A DNA stretch of 64,000 bases from JACQQW01 sp964520655 (GTDB lineage Bacteria; Omnitrophota; Gorgyraeia; Zapsychrales; Fredricksoniimonadaceae), in the NCBI GenBank assembly GCA_964520655.1, contig CAZFNI010000004.1, positions 1-64,000 on the forward strand, in the 5' to 3' direction. The position numbers and the translations under genes were made by a program. Of the stretch, positions 54,701 through 62,757 are shown one piece after another (position 1 is the stretch's first letter; each line of letters opens with the position of its first letter). The notes beneath the pieces are model-generated. The model saw only the letters and a program-made list of their open reading frames with translations. It ran no database searches and had not been told where the DNA came from.

Positions 54701-57700
54701 GATTGATGGTGCGGTGTTGTCCGAAGGGTTGGAAAGGTTGCATAGTAATTTAGGGAACACTGCGGTGGATTTAAAGGCGGAGCTTGTTGAATTGATGAAA
54801 GATGTTTATGGATCCATTGATCCTGCTCAGAAGGCATCAGAAGATGAAAGGCAGGCCTATGTAACAATGTTTAAGGATAAACTATTTGGAAGCAAGAACG
54901 GGTTTAACATTACGCTCAAGGGTGGACAACGGCTTCCTGTTGTCCTTACTCAATCACAACAACATTTTGTCAGCCATGATCCATATGCGCTGGATATTGT
55001 ATTGTCTCCTGAGTTTGAAGATAAGGGCGTATTAGAACAATCATTTCCTGGTTTGGCCTTTTTATATGATTTTACACCGAAAGATGATTTCGCTCCGCCG
55101 CAGGGATCCATCGGTCAGGTGGGGGTTAATATGATCTTCCCTCGAGTGACAATGAAGGAACTATTGGCTCTTGCTAAGGATCCGGACGCTTTTTATGAGT
55201 TCAGGATGAATCTTCCCAGCCGGATATCCTATGGGGCGATCTATAAGGGGGAACTGGATCTTGATGAGCATCAAGCGAGAATGAAAGAATTTTTTCAGGA
55301 GAATTATGAAAAGGTCAGGGAATTATTTGACAAAATGTATCATCAATCCCCGATCTTGGTGATCACCTATAATCAAGCCAGTGGCGCTCTAAGAAGTTCT
55401 TCGAAAAATGGGCGCATGTTTCCAGAATGGATTGAGGCCGTGCATCGCCATATATTGGAAGCAGCCTCGTCAATGGGGATTAAGGATATCTATGCCATTC
55501 CCTCTGATTTGGCGGCGTTTTTGTATCCTGGGTTGAAGAATGAAGATGCGCTGCGTTTAATGTATGACCGTCCGTATCAGAGTAAGCCGTATTGGAGGCA
55601 GGAGTATGTAAAAGATGATCAGCTGTTTGGTCAGATCAAAATGGAATATAGGTTAAGCGGTTCATACTTTTGGAAATATCATGCCAATTCCGGTGAAGAT
55701 CATGCTCAAATATCTGACCCGACGTTGTTGCTAAACACTAATCAAAAGATATTCAAAAACGGTGTCCGTTTAGTTGAATATCCAAGTAGCGATGATGTGA
55801 CCTACTATGCCGCGCGCCGCATGGCGGATGTTCTGATCACCAATAATGCATTAAAGCGCCAGACGCGGATGATAACACCTACCGGTGGAACATATGAACC
55901 GGTGTATGCAGCGTTTGTCCGGATCGTTAAGGAAGAGGGGATTGATTGTTCGAATTTGATCACATATAACATGGATGAATATTATGTGGGACAAGATGGT
56001 GCCAAAGGCCGTTGGGATCAGCATCCGCAAAGTTACCGTCAGTTCATGGAAAAACATTTATACGCTCCGCTGCGGGAGATCGGATCAGGATGGAATAATG
56101 ACAATGGGCATGTCTTAAACGGCAATGCCGTGGACATCGATGCAGAGGTGAGGGCTTATGAGCAGGCGGTGCGTGAGGGAGGGATCGATATCGCTTTTGG
56201 CGGCATCGGACGTGATGGGCACATTGCCTTTAATGAACCGATCATTACTGTTAGTGCGTTTGGTTCCATTGAAGTTGAGAAAGCCAGGGACTTTAATGAG
56301 TTTTTATTAGACATCCCTCCGGAGAAACAATTAGATCTGTTGGAGGAGGTTTTAACAAAACATTGGGCCGCTCGGCGCTCATCTGTTTTTGCAGAGTATT
56401 TAAGAATGAATCTAGTTGTCCCTTATTTCCCCGCAACGTTGCCGGATGATCTAGCTGCATTTATGGAAAAATTGTTGCGTCAGCCGGTCGTGATCTATTT
56501 TAAACATTTAGATGATGATTTTAAAAAGGTTTTGGAAAAACGTGCCGCTAACTTAGCATCCATGATGGGGGGAGGCTCTGTTACTGTTAAGGAATTAAAA
56601 GATCCGGCGGATATGCCGACCCGGGTTGTTCACCTGGCATTGCCGACATTGTTTGATAACAGCCGTTTTCTTAAAGAGGACATCAAGAACATGCGTGATA
56701 TCCCGTTGTCCGCATTAACAGTCGGCCCAGGAACGTTGCGTCATGCTAAAGAAATCGTTGTTGCAGCAACCGGAGCGAAAAAAGCAGAGGCTGTCACCGA
56801 TGCAGCGTTAAATAAACCAACTCCTGATGTTTCGGCGTCCCTGCTTCAAGGGCATCAGAACCTCACGTTTGTTTTTGATACATCTGTAGCAGAGAGCTCA
56901 AGGCCGTTGCAACAGGCGTACGCAAAAGAGGCGAAGATCCTTGATGATCAGCGGTCTCTTCCTCCTTCAGCAGATGCTGCTATGAGGGCGGAGGGTATTT
57001 CAGCCAGAGAGAGAGCTGACAAGGCTTTATATCAAGCCTTGGAGGGAGCTTTGTTCGAATCAGCGAATATGGAACTTCAAGTCAAGGGGTTTGGCAGGGT
57101 GCCGCTGAGATTTTCTAAGGCAAGGTTCCACATGCCAGGGCCATTATTTGCCGATGAGTATCCGTTGGATGTGGTGGTTAGTCCAAAAGAACCGTACACT
57201 CAAGAAAAAGTACGTAAGGAAATACTCCCTCCAATGGATTTTCTTTTTGATGGAAAAGACCCAGGGGCATTTTATCCTCCCAAAGGTTCTTTTGGTCAGA
57301 TAGGCATTAGTTTGGTGTCTCTGGATCATTCGACCGCCTTATTGATCAACTACAATCAGGCAAGCAACGGGTTAAGATCATCTGGCAAGGACGGCCGTCC
57401 ATTCATTGGTTGGGTTGAAGCGGCCCATGAACGTATCATTGAAGCTGCGCGCTCTGTTGGGATACAGCAGATCTATGCGTTGCCAAGCAAGGCGGCCGGT
57501 AAGCTCTATTATGGACTTGAGAGCGCTGATGCTGTTAATCTGGCCTATGAAAAACCTTATCAGAATAAAGAACACTGGAAGGAAGTTGTTGTTGATGAGG
57601 AGTTAGCCAGAAAGATCAAGGTTGGATTTAATGATCATGAACAGCCGTTCTTATGGAAATATGATCTCGGAACATTAAAAGAAACCCCAGAACTTATAAA

Positions 57701-60089
57701 TGAAGAAGGAGTATCAGCGGATTGGCTTCGTGGGATGTTTGAACTTGACTCAGAGGGAAGAATGTCTTTTGCGTCAGGCTTTAACGGTTTGCCGTTATTG
57801 TTTGACTTATATTATGTCCGACATGGGCAGACAAAAGGCAATCTTGAGGGGATCTTACAGGGGCAGCAGGAAACAGCCAACAGTCAGTTGACGGACGAAG
57901 GTATTTCACAGGCCAAACAAGCAGCGGTAAAACTGTTTGATCAATTGGGGCTGGCAAAGTCAAAACCTTCCCGCTCATTGGTCATTGTGACTAGCCAACT
58001 TAACCGGACCAAAGAAACGGCGGATTTCTTTGTCCAGATGCTTAAGGATCATGGTGTTCCATTTGAGATCGTCGATGATCAGTTACAGCGATTGATCAAT
58101 GAATTAAATGTTGGCGCGATGGGCAATAAGAAAGAGTTGATGCCGCAGGAGCAGGATCTATTGAAGCGATACATGGCAGCCAATGCGAAGGAAAAATTCC
58201 CTCGAGGGGAAAGTTTTGTAGATCTGATCCTTCGCGCAAGGCAATGGCTGTTGAAAATGAATGAACAGTATCAAGGTCGCACGGTCGTTGTGTTTGGTCA
58301 CGGTAATCAAAGCGGCGCACTGCGGGCTTTATTGGGCGACCGGACAATCCTTAATGGAGAGGGAAGCGTCGACTGGATCAATAATAAACTTCCTAATGCA
58401 TTGCCGGTGCAGTTAAGTTCCGGATTTAAGGCTGATGCGGCAATGCGTGCGGAAGATATTTTTGATTTCGAGAAAGATGAATTGAAAGTGGTTGTGTTAG
58501 AACGGAAATTACAGGAAGTGATGTTGAAGGTCAACAATGGAGGAAGGGCGATCATTGTCGGTGGGACAAGATATTTTAATAGCGGACAACGTAAAGATGT
58601 CGATGTTTTGTTAAAAGGGATGGATATGTTCAGTCAAGGCGGCAGCTTTGTGGCCGCCTTAAAAGAAATGCTGCTTGCCTATGAGGGTGTGCGTATTGAT
58701 GATGTGATCGATCTAAGAAAGCGCAGGGTGATTATAAAATTCACTCTTCTTGGGGAGAATCATCAGAGTCGTTCATTATCTATTGATCTGATCGGATTCT
58801 TCGATGGAGATGATGCTGCGTTGGTCAGAAGGCTTAAAGAAGTCGCGGTGAATGGTTTTCGCATGCATATCTCTAACGCGGAGTATGAGGATAAGTTTAA
58901 TGAGCTGGCAGTAAAAGATTATTTTGAGGTTGAGTATTACTTAGGCGACCGCACGGTTTATGAGCAAATGCTTGGCAAGTTCAAAGATCCCGTAACAATA
59001 GGAGAATTTTATAAACCGGATGGTCTGATGGCCAACAGGATGATGGAGCTAAGGTCTAAAGTGCAGGGTCTGACTGATCAACAGATCGCTGAGGCAGTCG
59101 ATGCGAAATTGGCTGTCTCCGCTGACATGGCCCAGCGTGTAGGAGAACCACTGGCGCCTTTCAAGGGATTTAATTTATCGTCACAGCAAATGAGCCGCTT
59201 GGCGGATTTTTTAGGTGTTCCTCAGGATGTTCTAGAAAACGAGAATTTAGTGCCTCAGCATCCGGAAAGGCCGTCATTAACCTCGCGACAGACTTTTAAA
59301 TATACCTATTTAGGGAAGGAGTTTTATGTAAAGTCTGGTCCGGATTACGAAACATTATTGGAAGAAGCAAAAACAGCCAACGTTGTCCATAATAGCGGTT
59401 TGTCAACTCAGGCAGCGGTCGTTGGGAATAATATGCTGTTGCTCCCAGAAGAACTGCGCGATAAATATGCGGATCCAGCGATCGCTAGAACTAAGGGATT
59501 TATGCTTGTAACAAAAGGAGCCCAGGGAGAAAGCTGGTTCTCGATATTAAAAAAAGGGAATAAGATCACTTATCAGATGGTCGTGGATTTGGCAAGAGCC
59601 ATGGGAAGGCTTCATGCCCAAGGATTAGCGCATAATGATCTATACAGTCAAACAGAAGGTTTTAAAACGGAACATATCTTCCAAACAAGTCAAGGTGTTG
59701 AGTTTATTGATTTTGGATTGACTTCGAGGCTTTGGCCTCAAATCTTTCATGAATCAGAAAAAAAAGCTGTTTGGCAGGCATTAAGCCGTATGGTTGATGC
59801 ACAAACAGGCGGCGAGACATTAAAAAAAGTCTTTGATGACGCCTATCTTCAAGGATTTCAAGATAGTGAGCGTAGGCCTGTTTCTGGAGATGCGGCCATG
59901 GCAAAAGGCGGGATTGATCTTAATGCAGGGAAATTGGACCTTCAAACCCGCCATGAGGGGAAGGGATTGGAGTTTAAGACTGATCCGGCCTTGCTGAAAA
60001 GGCTTCAAAATGCCTCTGGATTTACCCCTGTGATCATCAATATCCGCCCCTTAGGGGATTTGAACGTCTTTCTAGGTGTCAGCGGTTAA
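51786..60089 (+). CDS. 2767-residue secreted multi-enzyme modular protein
   Basis: Signal peptide (1-29, ending IPSRA). 30-365: N-terminal domain shared with the protein at 29151. 402-635: JAMM/MPN-like part with HMHSHP (512-517) and PSLVD (Asp537). 670-972: CapD/FlaA1-like NDP-sugar dehydratase (GGGGSIGS, SSSKATN, TKRLAEYQ). About 998-1310: unknown domain, repeated at about 1762-1960. About 1327-1660: glucosamine-6-phosphate deaminase-like (NMDEYYV, GGIGRDGHIAFNEP). 2007-2210: histidine phosphatase (YYVRHGQTKGN, VVFGHGNQSG). About 2250-2400: nucleotidyltransferase-like (GGTRYF, KDVDVLL). About 2504-2690: kinase-like (HNDLYSQTEG from His2616, IDFGL with Asp2642). From 2702: shared C-terminal tail (GGIDLNAGKLDLQ). 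D-x-A-M junctions occur at 399, 635, 1730, 2217 and 2702. Enzyme activity outside the cytoplasm is doubtful; assembly or adhesion roles are equally possible. Confidence 0.85.
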   Translation: MKPLQHRLISFLAAIAFAATLIVPIPSRAELLLPAPGTLVTLSPAADLPILKGIKVHADNPLKFEFILDNGRETGEVALKEQSSKLIKYFLASLTTPEQEMWVNLSPYEKDRIVPDSFGQTEMGRDLLAQDYLLKQITASLVYPEGDIGKQFWKRVYELSGNKNVPVNTFNKVWIVPDKAVVYENAKNGTAYVVESSLKVLTEQDYLAQDKNAAGGAQAVRFARSLRGTMALSSATPRGDGLSEDETNSWATGPAHAIRDLVIPQLTKEVNEGKNFAQLRQVYNSLILATWYKKKIKDSILSQVYADKNKVDGITIDDPKEKERIYAQYLEAFKKGAYNYIKEERDPLSGQVLPRKYFSGGVKFGDLAMTTSAKPPQQNVHQIASVVEVRIDQLGAGLDNAMTAASLQGERKDPLVLKGKIVERDTFNHISSMVRSSREATPRVWEISDFEKVLSHPLQLKQFVDLPLSVAAEVMIVYTDDGRWLFCAAGVEPGVSLDPFKELIDQKKIVFHMHSHPYIHENRTFGGNTSEYPSLVDLEFFEYYGGISGHLSREGLTITRMPPTRLSGDKRGGTDFHYEFKRWVWKEYPWLDSPLGLGKESKKAYKDYLRSMDVDINIVPWDEGALRSALSGAINQAMMTKARILQDPLQPARDRRIPLDKEALKPLLKGKTILITGGGGSIGSALAFEILKEFGDDIEKIVLFGQGSENLAKVVAQIKGMERSAQKVIVVTGDVSRLDQIEPVFKEYSPQIVYHLAAETSPVITQADPSRAIAVNVFGTHNMVALADRYSTEHFIYTSSSKATNVLPDSVLGQTKRLAEYQVQLKARNSRTQFGIVRFVHTLDTRASLVMKIFQDKIDRHEPLPVMREAATYFQNTHEAVNLALNVLLLSRKGEIFALSDVGRPVKIEDIARYLLSQNGKGDEQIKFIPLREGEVVPVFQHEDAGRAVIAAQEYKGVLVENKAIAEGVPLAIDGAVLSEGLERLHSNLGNTAVDLKAELVELMKDVYGSIDPAQKASEDERQAYVTMFKDKLFGSKNGFNITLKGGQRLPVVLTQSQQHFVSHDPYALDIVLSPEFEDKGVLEQSFPGLAFLYDFTPKDDFAPPQGSIGQVGVNMIFPRVTMKELLALAKDPDAFYEFRMNLPSRISYGAIYKGELDLDEHQARMKEFFQENYEKVRELFDKMYHQSPILVITYNQASGALRSSSKNGRMFPEWIEAVHRHILEAASSMGIKDIYAIPSDLAAFLYPGLKNEDALRLMYDRPYQSKPYWRQEYVKDDQLFGQIKMEYRLSGSYFWKYHANSGEDHAQISDPTLLLNTNQKIFKNGVRLVEYPSSDDVTYYAARRMADVLITNNALKRQTRMITPTGGTYEPVYAAFVRIVKEEGIDCSNLITYNMDEYYVGQDGAKGRWDQHPQSYRQFMEKHLYAPLREIGSGWNNDNGHVLNGNAVDIDAEVRAYEQAVREGGIDIAFGGIGRDGHIAFNEPIITVSAFGSIEVEKARDFNEFLLDIPPEKQLDLLEEVLTKHWAARRSSVFAEYLRMNLVVPYFPATLPDDLAAFMEKLLRQPVVIYFKHLDDDFKKVLEKRAANLASMMGGGSVTVKELKDPADMPTRVVHLALPTLFDNSRFLKEDIKNMRDIPLSALTVGPGTLRHAKEIVVAATGAKKAEAVTDAALNKPTPDVSASLLQGHQNLTFVFDTSVAESSRPLQQAYAKEAKILDDQRSLPPSADAAMRAEGISARERADKALYQALEGALFESANMELQVKGFGRVPLRFSKARFHMPGPLFADEYPLDVVVSPKEPYTQEKVRKEILPPMDFLFDGKDPGAFYPPKGSFGQIGISLVSLDHSTALLINYNQASNGLRSSGKDGRPFIGWVEAAHERIIEAARSVGIQQIYALPSKAAGKLYYGLESADAVNLAYEKPYQNKEHWKEVVVDEELARKIKVGFNDHEQPFLWKYDLGTLKETPELINEEGVSADWLRGMFELDSEGRMSFASGFNGLPLLFDLYYVRHGQTKGNLEGILQGQQETANSQLTDEGISQAKQAAVKLFDQLGLAKSKPSRSLVIVTSQLNRTKETADFFVQMLKDHGVPFEIVDDQLQRLINELNVGAMGNKKELMPQEQDLLKRYMAANAKEKFPRGESFVDLILRARQWLLKMNEQYQGRTVVVFGHGNQSGALRALLGDRTILNGEGSVDWINNKLPNALPVQLSSGFKADAAMRAEDIFDFEKDELKVVVLERKLQEVMLKVNNGGRAIIVGGTRYFNSGQRKDVDVLLKGMDMFSQGGSFVAALKEMLLAYEGVRIDDVIDLRKRRVIIKFTLLGENHQSRSLSIDLIGFFDGDDAALVRRLKEVAVNGFRMHISNAEYEDKFNELAVKDYFEVEYYLGDRTVYEQMLGKFKDPVTIGEFYKPDGLMANRMMELRSKVQGLTDQQIAEAVDAKLAVSADMAQRVGEPLAPFKGFNLSSQQMSRLADFLGVPQDVLENENLVPQHPERPSLTSRQTFKYTYLGKEFYVKSGPDYETLLEEAKTANVVHNSGLSTQAAVVGNNMLLLPEELRDKYADPAIARTKGFMLVTKGAQGESWFSILKKGNKITYQMVVDLARAMGRLHAQGLAHNDLYSQTEGFKTEHIFQTSQGVEFIDFGLTSRLWPQIFHESEKKAVWQALSRMVDAQTGGETLKKVFDDAYLQGFQDSERRPVSGDAAMAKGGIDLNAGKLDLQTRHEGKGLEFKTDPALLKRLQNASGFTPVIINIRPLGDLNVFLGVSG
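52420..52553 (+). repeat. Intragenic palindromic element, copy B (translated in frame)
   Basis: 134-bp imperfect palindrome. Outer arms run from ATGCGGCGGGTGGCGCCC (52420-52437) to its partner GGGCGACAGGACCCGCTCAT (52534-52553). Inner arms are GTTCGTTTCG..GCTTAA and TTAAGC..CGAAACGAA. Its centre shares GCTACCCCAC and GGGGGATGGGT with the reverse complement of copy A. It falls at the homologous place in the second modular protein. Confidence 0.85.
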
Positions 60090-60121
60090 GTATTTTTTTC
60101 TGCCCCAAATTTCTTCCTTTG

Positions 60122-60130
60122 TGTTACAAT
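60122..60130 (+). promoter_or_regulatory. Extended -10 promoter of heptose-kinase/KDO operon (tentative)
   Basis: TGTTACAAT, an extended -10 (TG-n-TACAAT), without a clear -35. The ATG at 60142 is 12 bases beyond, giving a leader of about five bases. Confidence 0.45.
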
Positions 60131-60141
60131 AACGCCTTCCT

Positions 60142-61161
60142 ATGAATAAATACCATACTATTATAAATAAATTCAAAGGCAAGCGTCTGCTTGTCATCGG
60201 CGACTTGGTGCTGGATCAGTATATTAAGGGTTCGGTCAGCCGGATTTCGCCGGAAGCCCCTGTCCCTATTGTGGTTCAGGAAGATTCGTTCTTTACGCCT
60301 GGCGGGGCGGCCAATGTGGCCAATAACTTAAGCAGTTTGGGTGCGGATGTGACCTTGGTGGGCAAGGTGGGAGATGATATTGAAGGAGCGGTCTTAAAGA
60401 AGGAATTGACTCGCCGCCATATCCACACCAATGGTGTTTTTATTGATCCAGACATGGAAACCATTTTCAAGACCCGCATCATTGCCCAGCAGCAGCAAGT
60501 GGTGCGCGTGGACCGGGAAACACTGGGTCTTTCCAACGACAAGATGTTTGCCGGGCATATTTTGCCGTTCTTGCAGAAACATTTTACCAGTTACGACGCC
60601 GTGATCGTTTCGGATTACGGTTAAGTGATCGTGGATATTAAGCTGATGGCTTCCATCCATGACATGGCGCTTAAACATAAGATTCCCGTCGTAGTTGATC
60701 CTAAATTCGAAGATCTGCGGGCTTACGGTGTGGTTAGCAGCATCACCCCTAACAAGAAAGAAGCAGAAGCGGCATTGAAGGCGATCACTGACAGCGCCCG
60801 AAAAGCCTTTGGTATCATTTCGGTCAAGCTCGATAGAAAAGAAGATATTGAAAAGAATGGTCAGGGCTTACTTGCTTATTTAGGGATTGATTCGCTGCTA
60901 ATTACTTTGGGCGAGCAGGGGATGTATTTATTTGAGCATAATCGCAAGCCGTTCCCTATTGCCACCCGCGCTCAGGAAGTTTTTGATGTCAGCGGTGCTG
61001 GGGATACGGTTATTTCGGTTTTTGCCTTGTGTTTGGCGGCCAAAGCCAATCGGCGCGCGGCGGCGGATATCGCCAATTACGCTGCCGGGGTTGTTGTTGG
61101 TAAGATGGGGGCTGTCGCGATCGAATTGGATGAGTTAAAGCGGGCGGTTAAAAAGGCATGA
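60142..61161 (+). pseudogene. HldE/RfaE domain-I heptose-7-phosphate kinase-like gene split by in-frame TAA
   Basis: Together 340 codons of a ribokinase-family sugar kinase. The first half (60142-60624) has RLLVIGDLVLDQYIKG, SRISPEAPVPIV and FTPGGAANVANNLSSLGADV, and ends ..DAVIVSDYG then TAA. The second half is in the same frame (60625-61161) and carries IPVVVDPK, ITPNKKEAEAAL and the catalytic DVSGAGDTV. The family normally has a Lys after DYG, and AAA to TAA needs one base change. The family phosphorylates heptose-7-phosphate for LPS core. GTG immediately follows the stop (TAAGTG), so a split protein by reinitiation is possible. Otherwise it is a fresh pseudogene or sequence error. kdsB follows with a 4-base overlap. 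Confidence 0.85.
60622..60624 (+). other. In-frame stop codon interrupting the kinase
   Basis: TAA after the SDYG motif, where related kinases have Lys-Gly. Both flanks stay in one frame and remain recognisable. TAA is not a selenocysteine or pyrrolysine codon. Confidence 0.9.
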
Positions 61162-61895
61162 GAACGATCGGCGTGATCCCCGCGCGCATGGCCTCGACGC
61201 GTTTTCCGGGGAAAGTACTGGCGAATTTAGGTGGCAAACCCATGATCCAGTGGGTTTGGGAAAAGGCTAAAAAATCCCAGTCGCTTGATGATGTGCTGAT
61301 CGCTTGCGACCACGCGGATGTCCTTAATGCGGCGAAAGCTTTTGGTGCCAAAGCGATCATGACCGACCCCGCGCATCCGTCGGGATCGGATAGGATCGCA
61401 GAGGCGGTTAGTAATGTTGCTTGCGATATCATCGTCAATATCCAGGGGGATGAGCCTTTTATCGATCCCAAGACGATCGATGCGTTGGCGGGATTGTTGA
61501 AGGGAGACCCAAGCACGCCGATGGGAACGGTGATCAAAGTGATCGCCTCGCAAGAAGAATTCGAGAATCCCAATGTGGTCAAATGCGTGACCGATGAGAA
61601 AGGTTTCGCGTTATATTTTTCCCGCTCACCGATCCCTTATCAGCGGGATGCGCACGCAAAGAAGGTCACGCGGTACAAGCATTTGGGGATATACGCGTAC
61701 CGGAAAGATTTTTTATTACAGTATAAGGATTGGCCTAAAGGTTGTTTAGAAGGCATTGAACAATTGGAGCAGTTGCGTGTATTAGAACGCGGGTATCGGA
61801 TCAAGACGGTGGTGACGGAATACGAGTCGATCGCCATCGATACACCCCAAGACTTGGAGAGAGCTTTATCATGGCTACAAAAACAGTCCAATTAA
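61158..61895 (+). CDS. kdsB: KdsB, CMP-KDO synthetase
   Basis: 245 residues: IGVIPARMASTRFPGK, AHPSGSDRIAEAV, NIQGDEPFIDP and ERGYRIKTVVTEYESIAIDTPQDLE. It activates KDO with CTP for lipid A-core synthesis. Starts inside the last codon region of the kinase and overlaps kdsA by 25 bases. Confidence 0.96.
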   Translation: MRTIGVIPARMASTRFPGKVLANLGGKPMIQWVWEKAKKSQSLDDVLIACDHADVLNAAKAFGAKAIMTDPAHPSGSDRIAEAVSNVACDIIVNIQGDEPFIDPKTIDALAGLLKGDPSTPMGTVIKVIASQEEFENPNVVKCVTDEKGFALYFSRSPIPYQRDAHAKKVTRYKHLGIYAYRKDFLLQYKDWPKGCLEGIEQLEQLRVLERGYRIKTVVTEYESIAIDTPQDLERALSWLQKQSN

Positions 61896-62701
61896 ATAAG
61901 CATGTGCATTTTGGCGGCAAACATCCTTTCGTGCTGATCGCCGGGCCTTGTGTGATCGAATCGCCGCAAAGTGCTTTTAAGATCGCTCAGACCTTAAAGG
62001 CGATCACCAAGAAATTGGGCGTGGCGTTCGTGTTTAAGGCAAGCTATGACAAAGCCAACCGCACCTCGATCCATTCGTACCGCGGGCCTGGGATCGTTGA
62101 GGGCTTGAAAGTGTTGTCGCACATTAAGAATACGTTAAATGTTCCTGTTCTTAGTGATGTGCACAGCGTCGAAGAAGCAACCTTGGCTGGGGAAGTGTTG
62201 GATGTCATCCAGATCCCGGCATTCTTGTGCCGTCAGACCGATCTGATCGTCGCGGCCGCTAAAACAGGCAGGATCGTTAACGTGAAAAAAGGACAGTTCC
62301 TGGCGCCGATGGATGTTAAAGGCATTATTAAGAAGATGGAAGAGGCGGGCAGCAGGAAATTGCTGCTGACCGAGCGCGGTTCTAGTTTCGGTTACAATAC
62401 ACTGATCACAGATTTTAAGGGCATGTGCGCGATGCGGGAATTGGGTTATCCAGTTGTCTTTGATGCGACACACAGCGTCCAGAAGCCCGGCGGATTGGGA
62501 CACGCGACCGCAGGGGAAAGTCAGTATATACCAGCATTGGCCAGGGCGGCGGTTGCGGTCGGCATCGACGGATTATTCATTGAAACTCATCCGAACCCGG
62601 CCAAGGCCTTGTCGGACGGGCCCAATATGCTGCCCTTAAATAAGATTGAAGGATTGCTGAAGGATTTAATCGCTATTAACAGGATCGTACAACGGGGATA
62701 G
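61871..62701 (+). CDS. kdsA: KdsA, KDO-8-phosphate synthase
   Basis: 276 residues: ASYDKANRTS, IVNVKKGQFLAP, LLTERGSSFGYNTL and THSVQKPGG. Residues IAGPCVIES carry Cys27, the metal ligand of metal-dependent enzymes (metal-free forms have Asn here). It condenses PEP with arabinose-5-phosphate, whose maker KdsD is encoded next. Confidence 0.96.
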   Translation: MATKTVQLNKHVHFGGKHPFVLIAGPCVIESPQSAFKIAQTLKAITKKLGVAFVFKASYDKANRTSIHSYRGPGIVEGLKVLSHIKNTLNVPVLSDVHSVEEATLAGEVLDVIQIPAFLCRQTDLIVAAAKTGRIVNVKKGQFLAPMDVKGIIKKMEEAGSRKLLLTERGSSFGYNTLITDFKGMCAMRELGYPVVFDATHSVQKPGGLGHATAGESQYIPALARAAVAVGIDGLFIETHPNPAKALSDGPNMLPLNKIEGLLKDLIAINRIVQRG

Positions 62702-62757
62702 GGCAAGTTTGTGAAGGGCGAACTTCCCCCGCGAACGTTGCTGGGTGAAAAGAAAAT

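Noticed and set aside
60047..60117. Terminator after the 2767-residue gene
   Set aside because: A CCCC-TTA-GGGG hairpin exists inside the coding end (near 60047) and a T run lies at about 60092, but they are too far apart to form an intrinsic terminator.
60622..60624. Recoded stop (selenocysteine or pyrrolysine) in the heptose kinase
   Set aside because: The codon is TAA; selenocysteine uses TGA and pyrrolysine TAG, and neither residue fits a kinase at this site.
62702..62757. Promoter or terminator between kdsA and kdsD
   Set aside because: Only a weak AAGTT/AACTT pairing is visible, with no T run and no -10/-35 pair.
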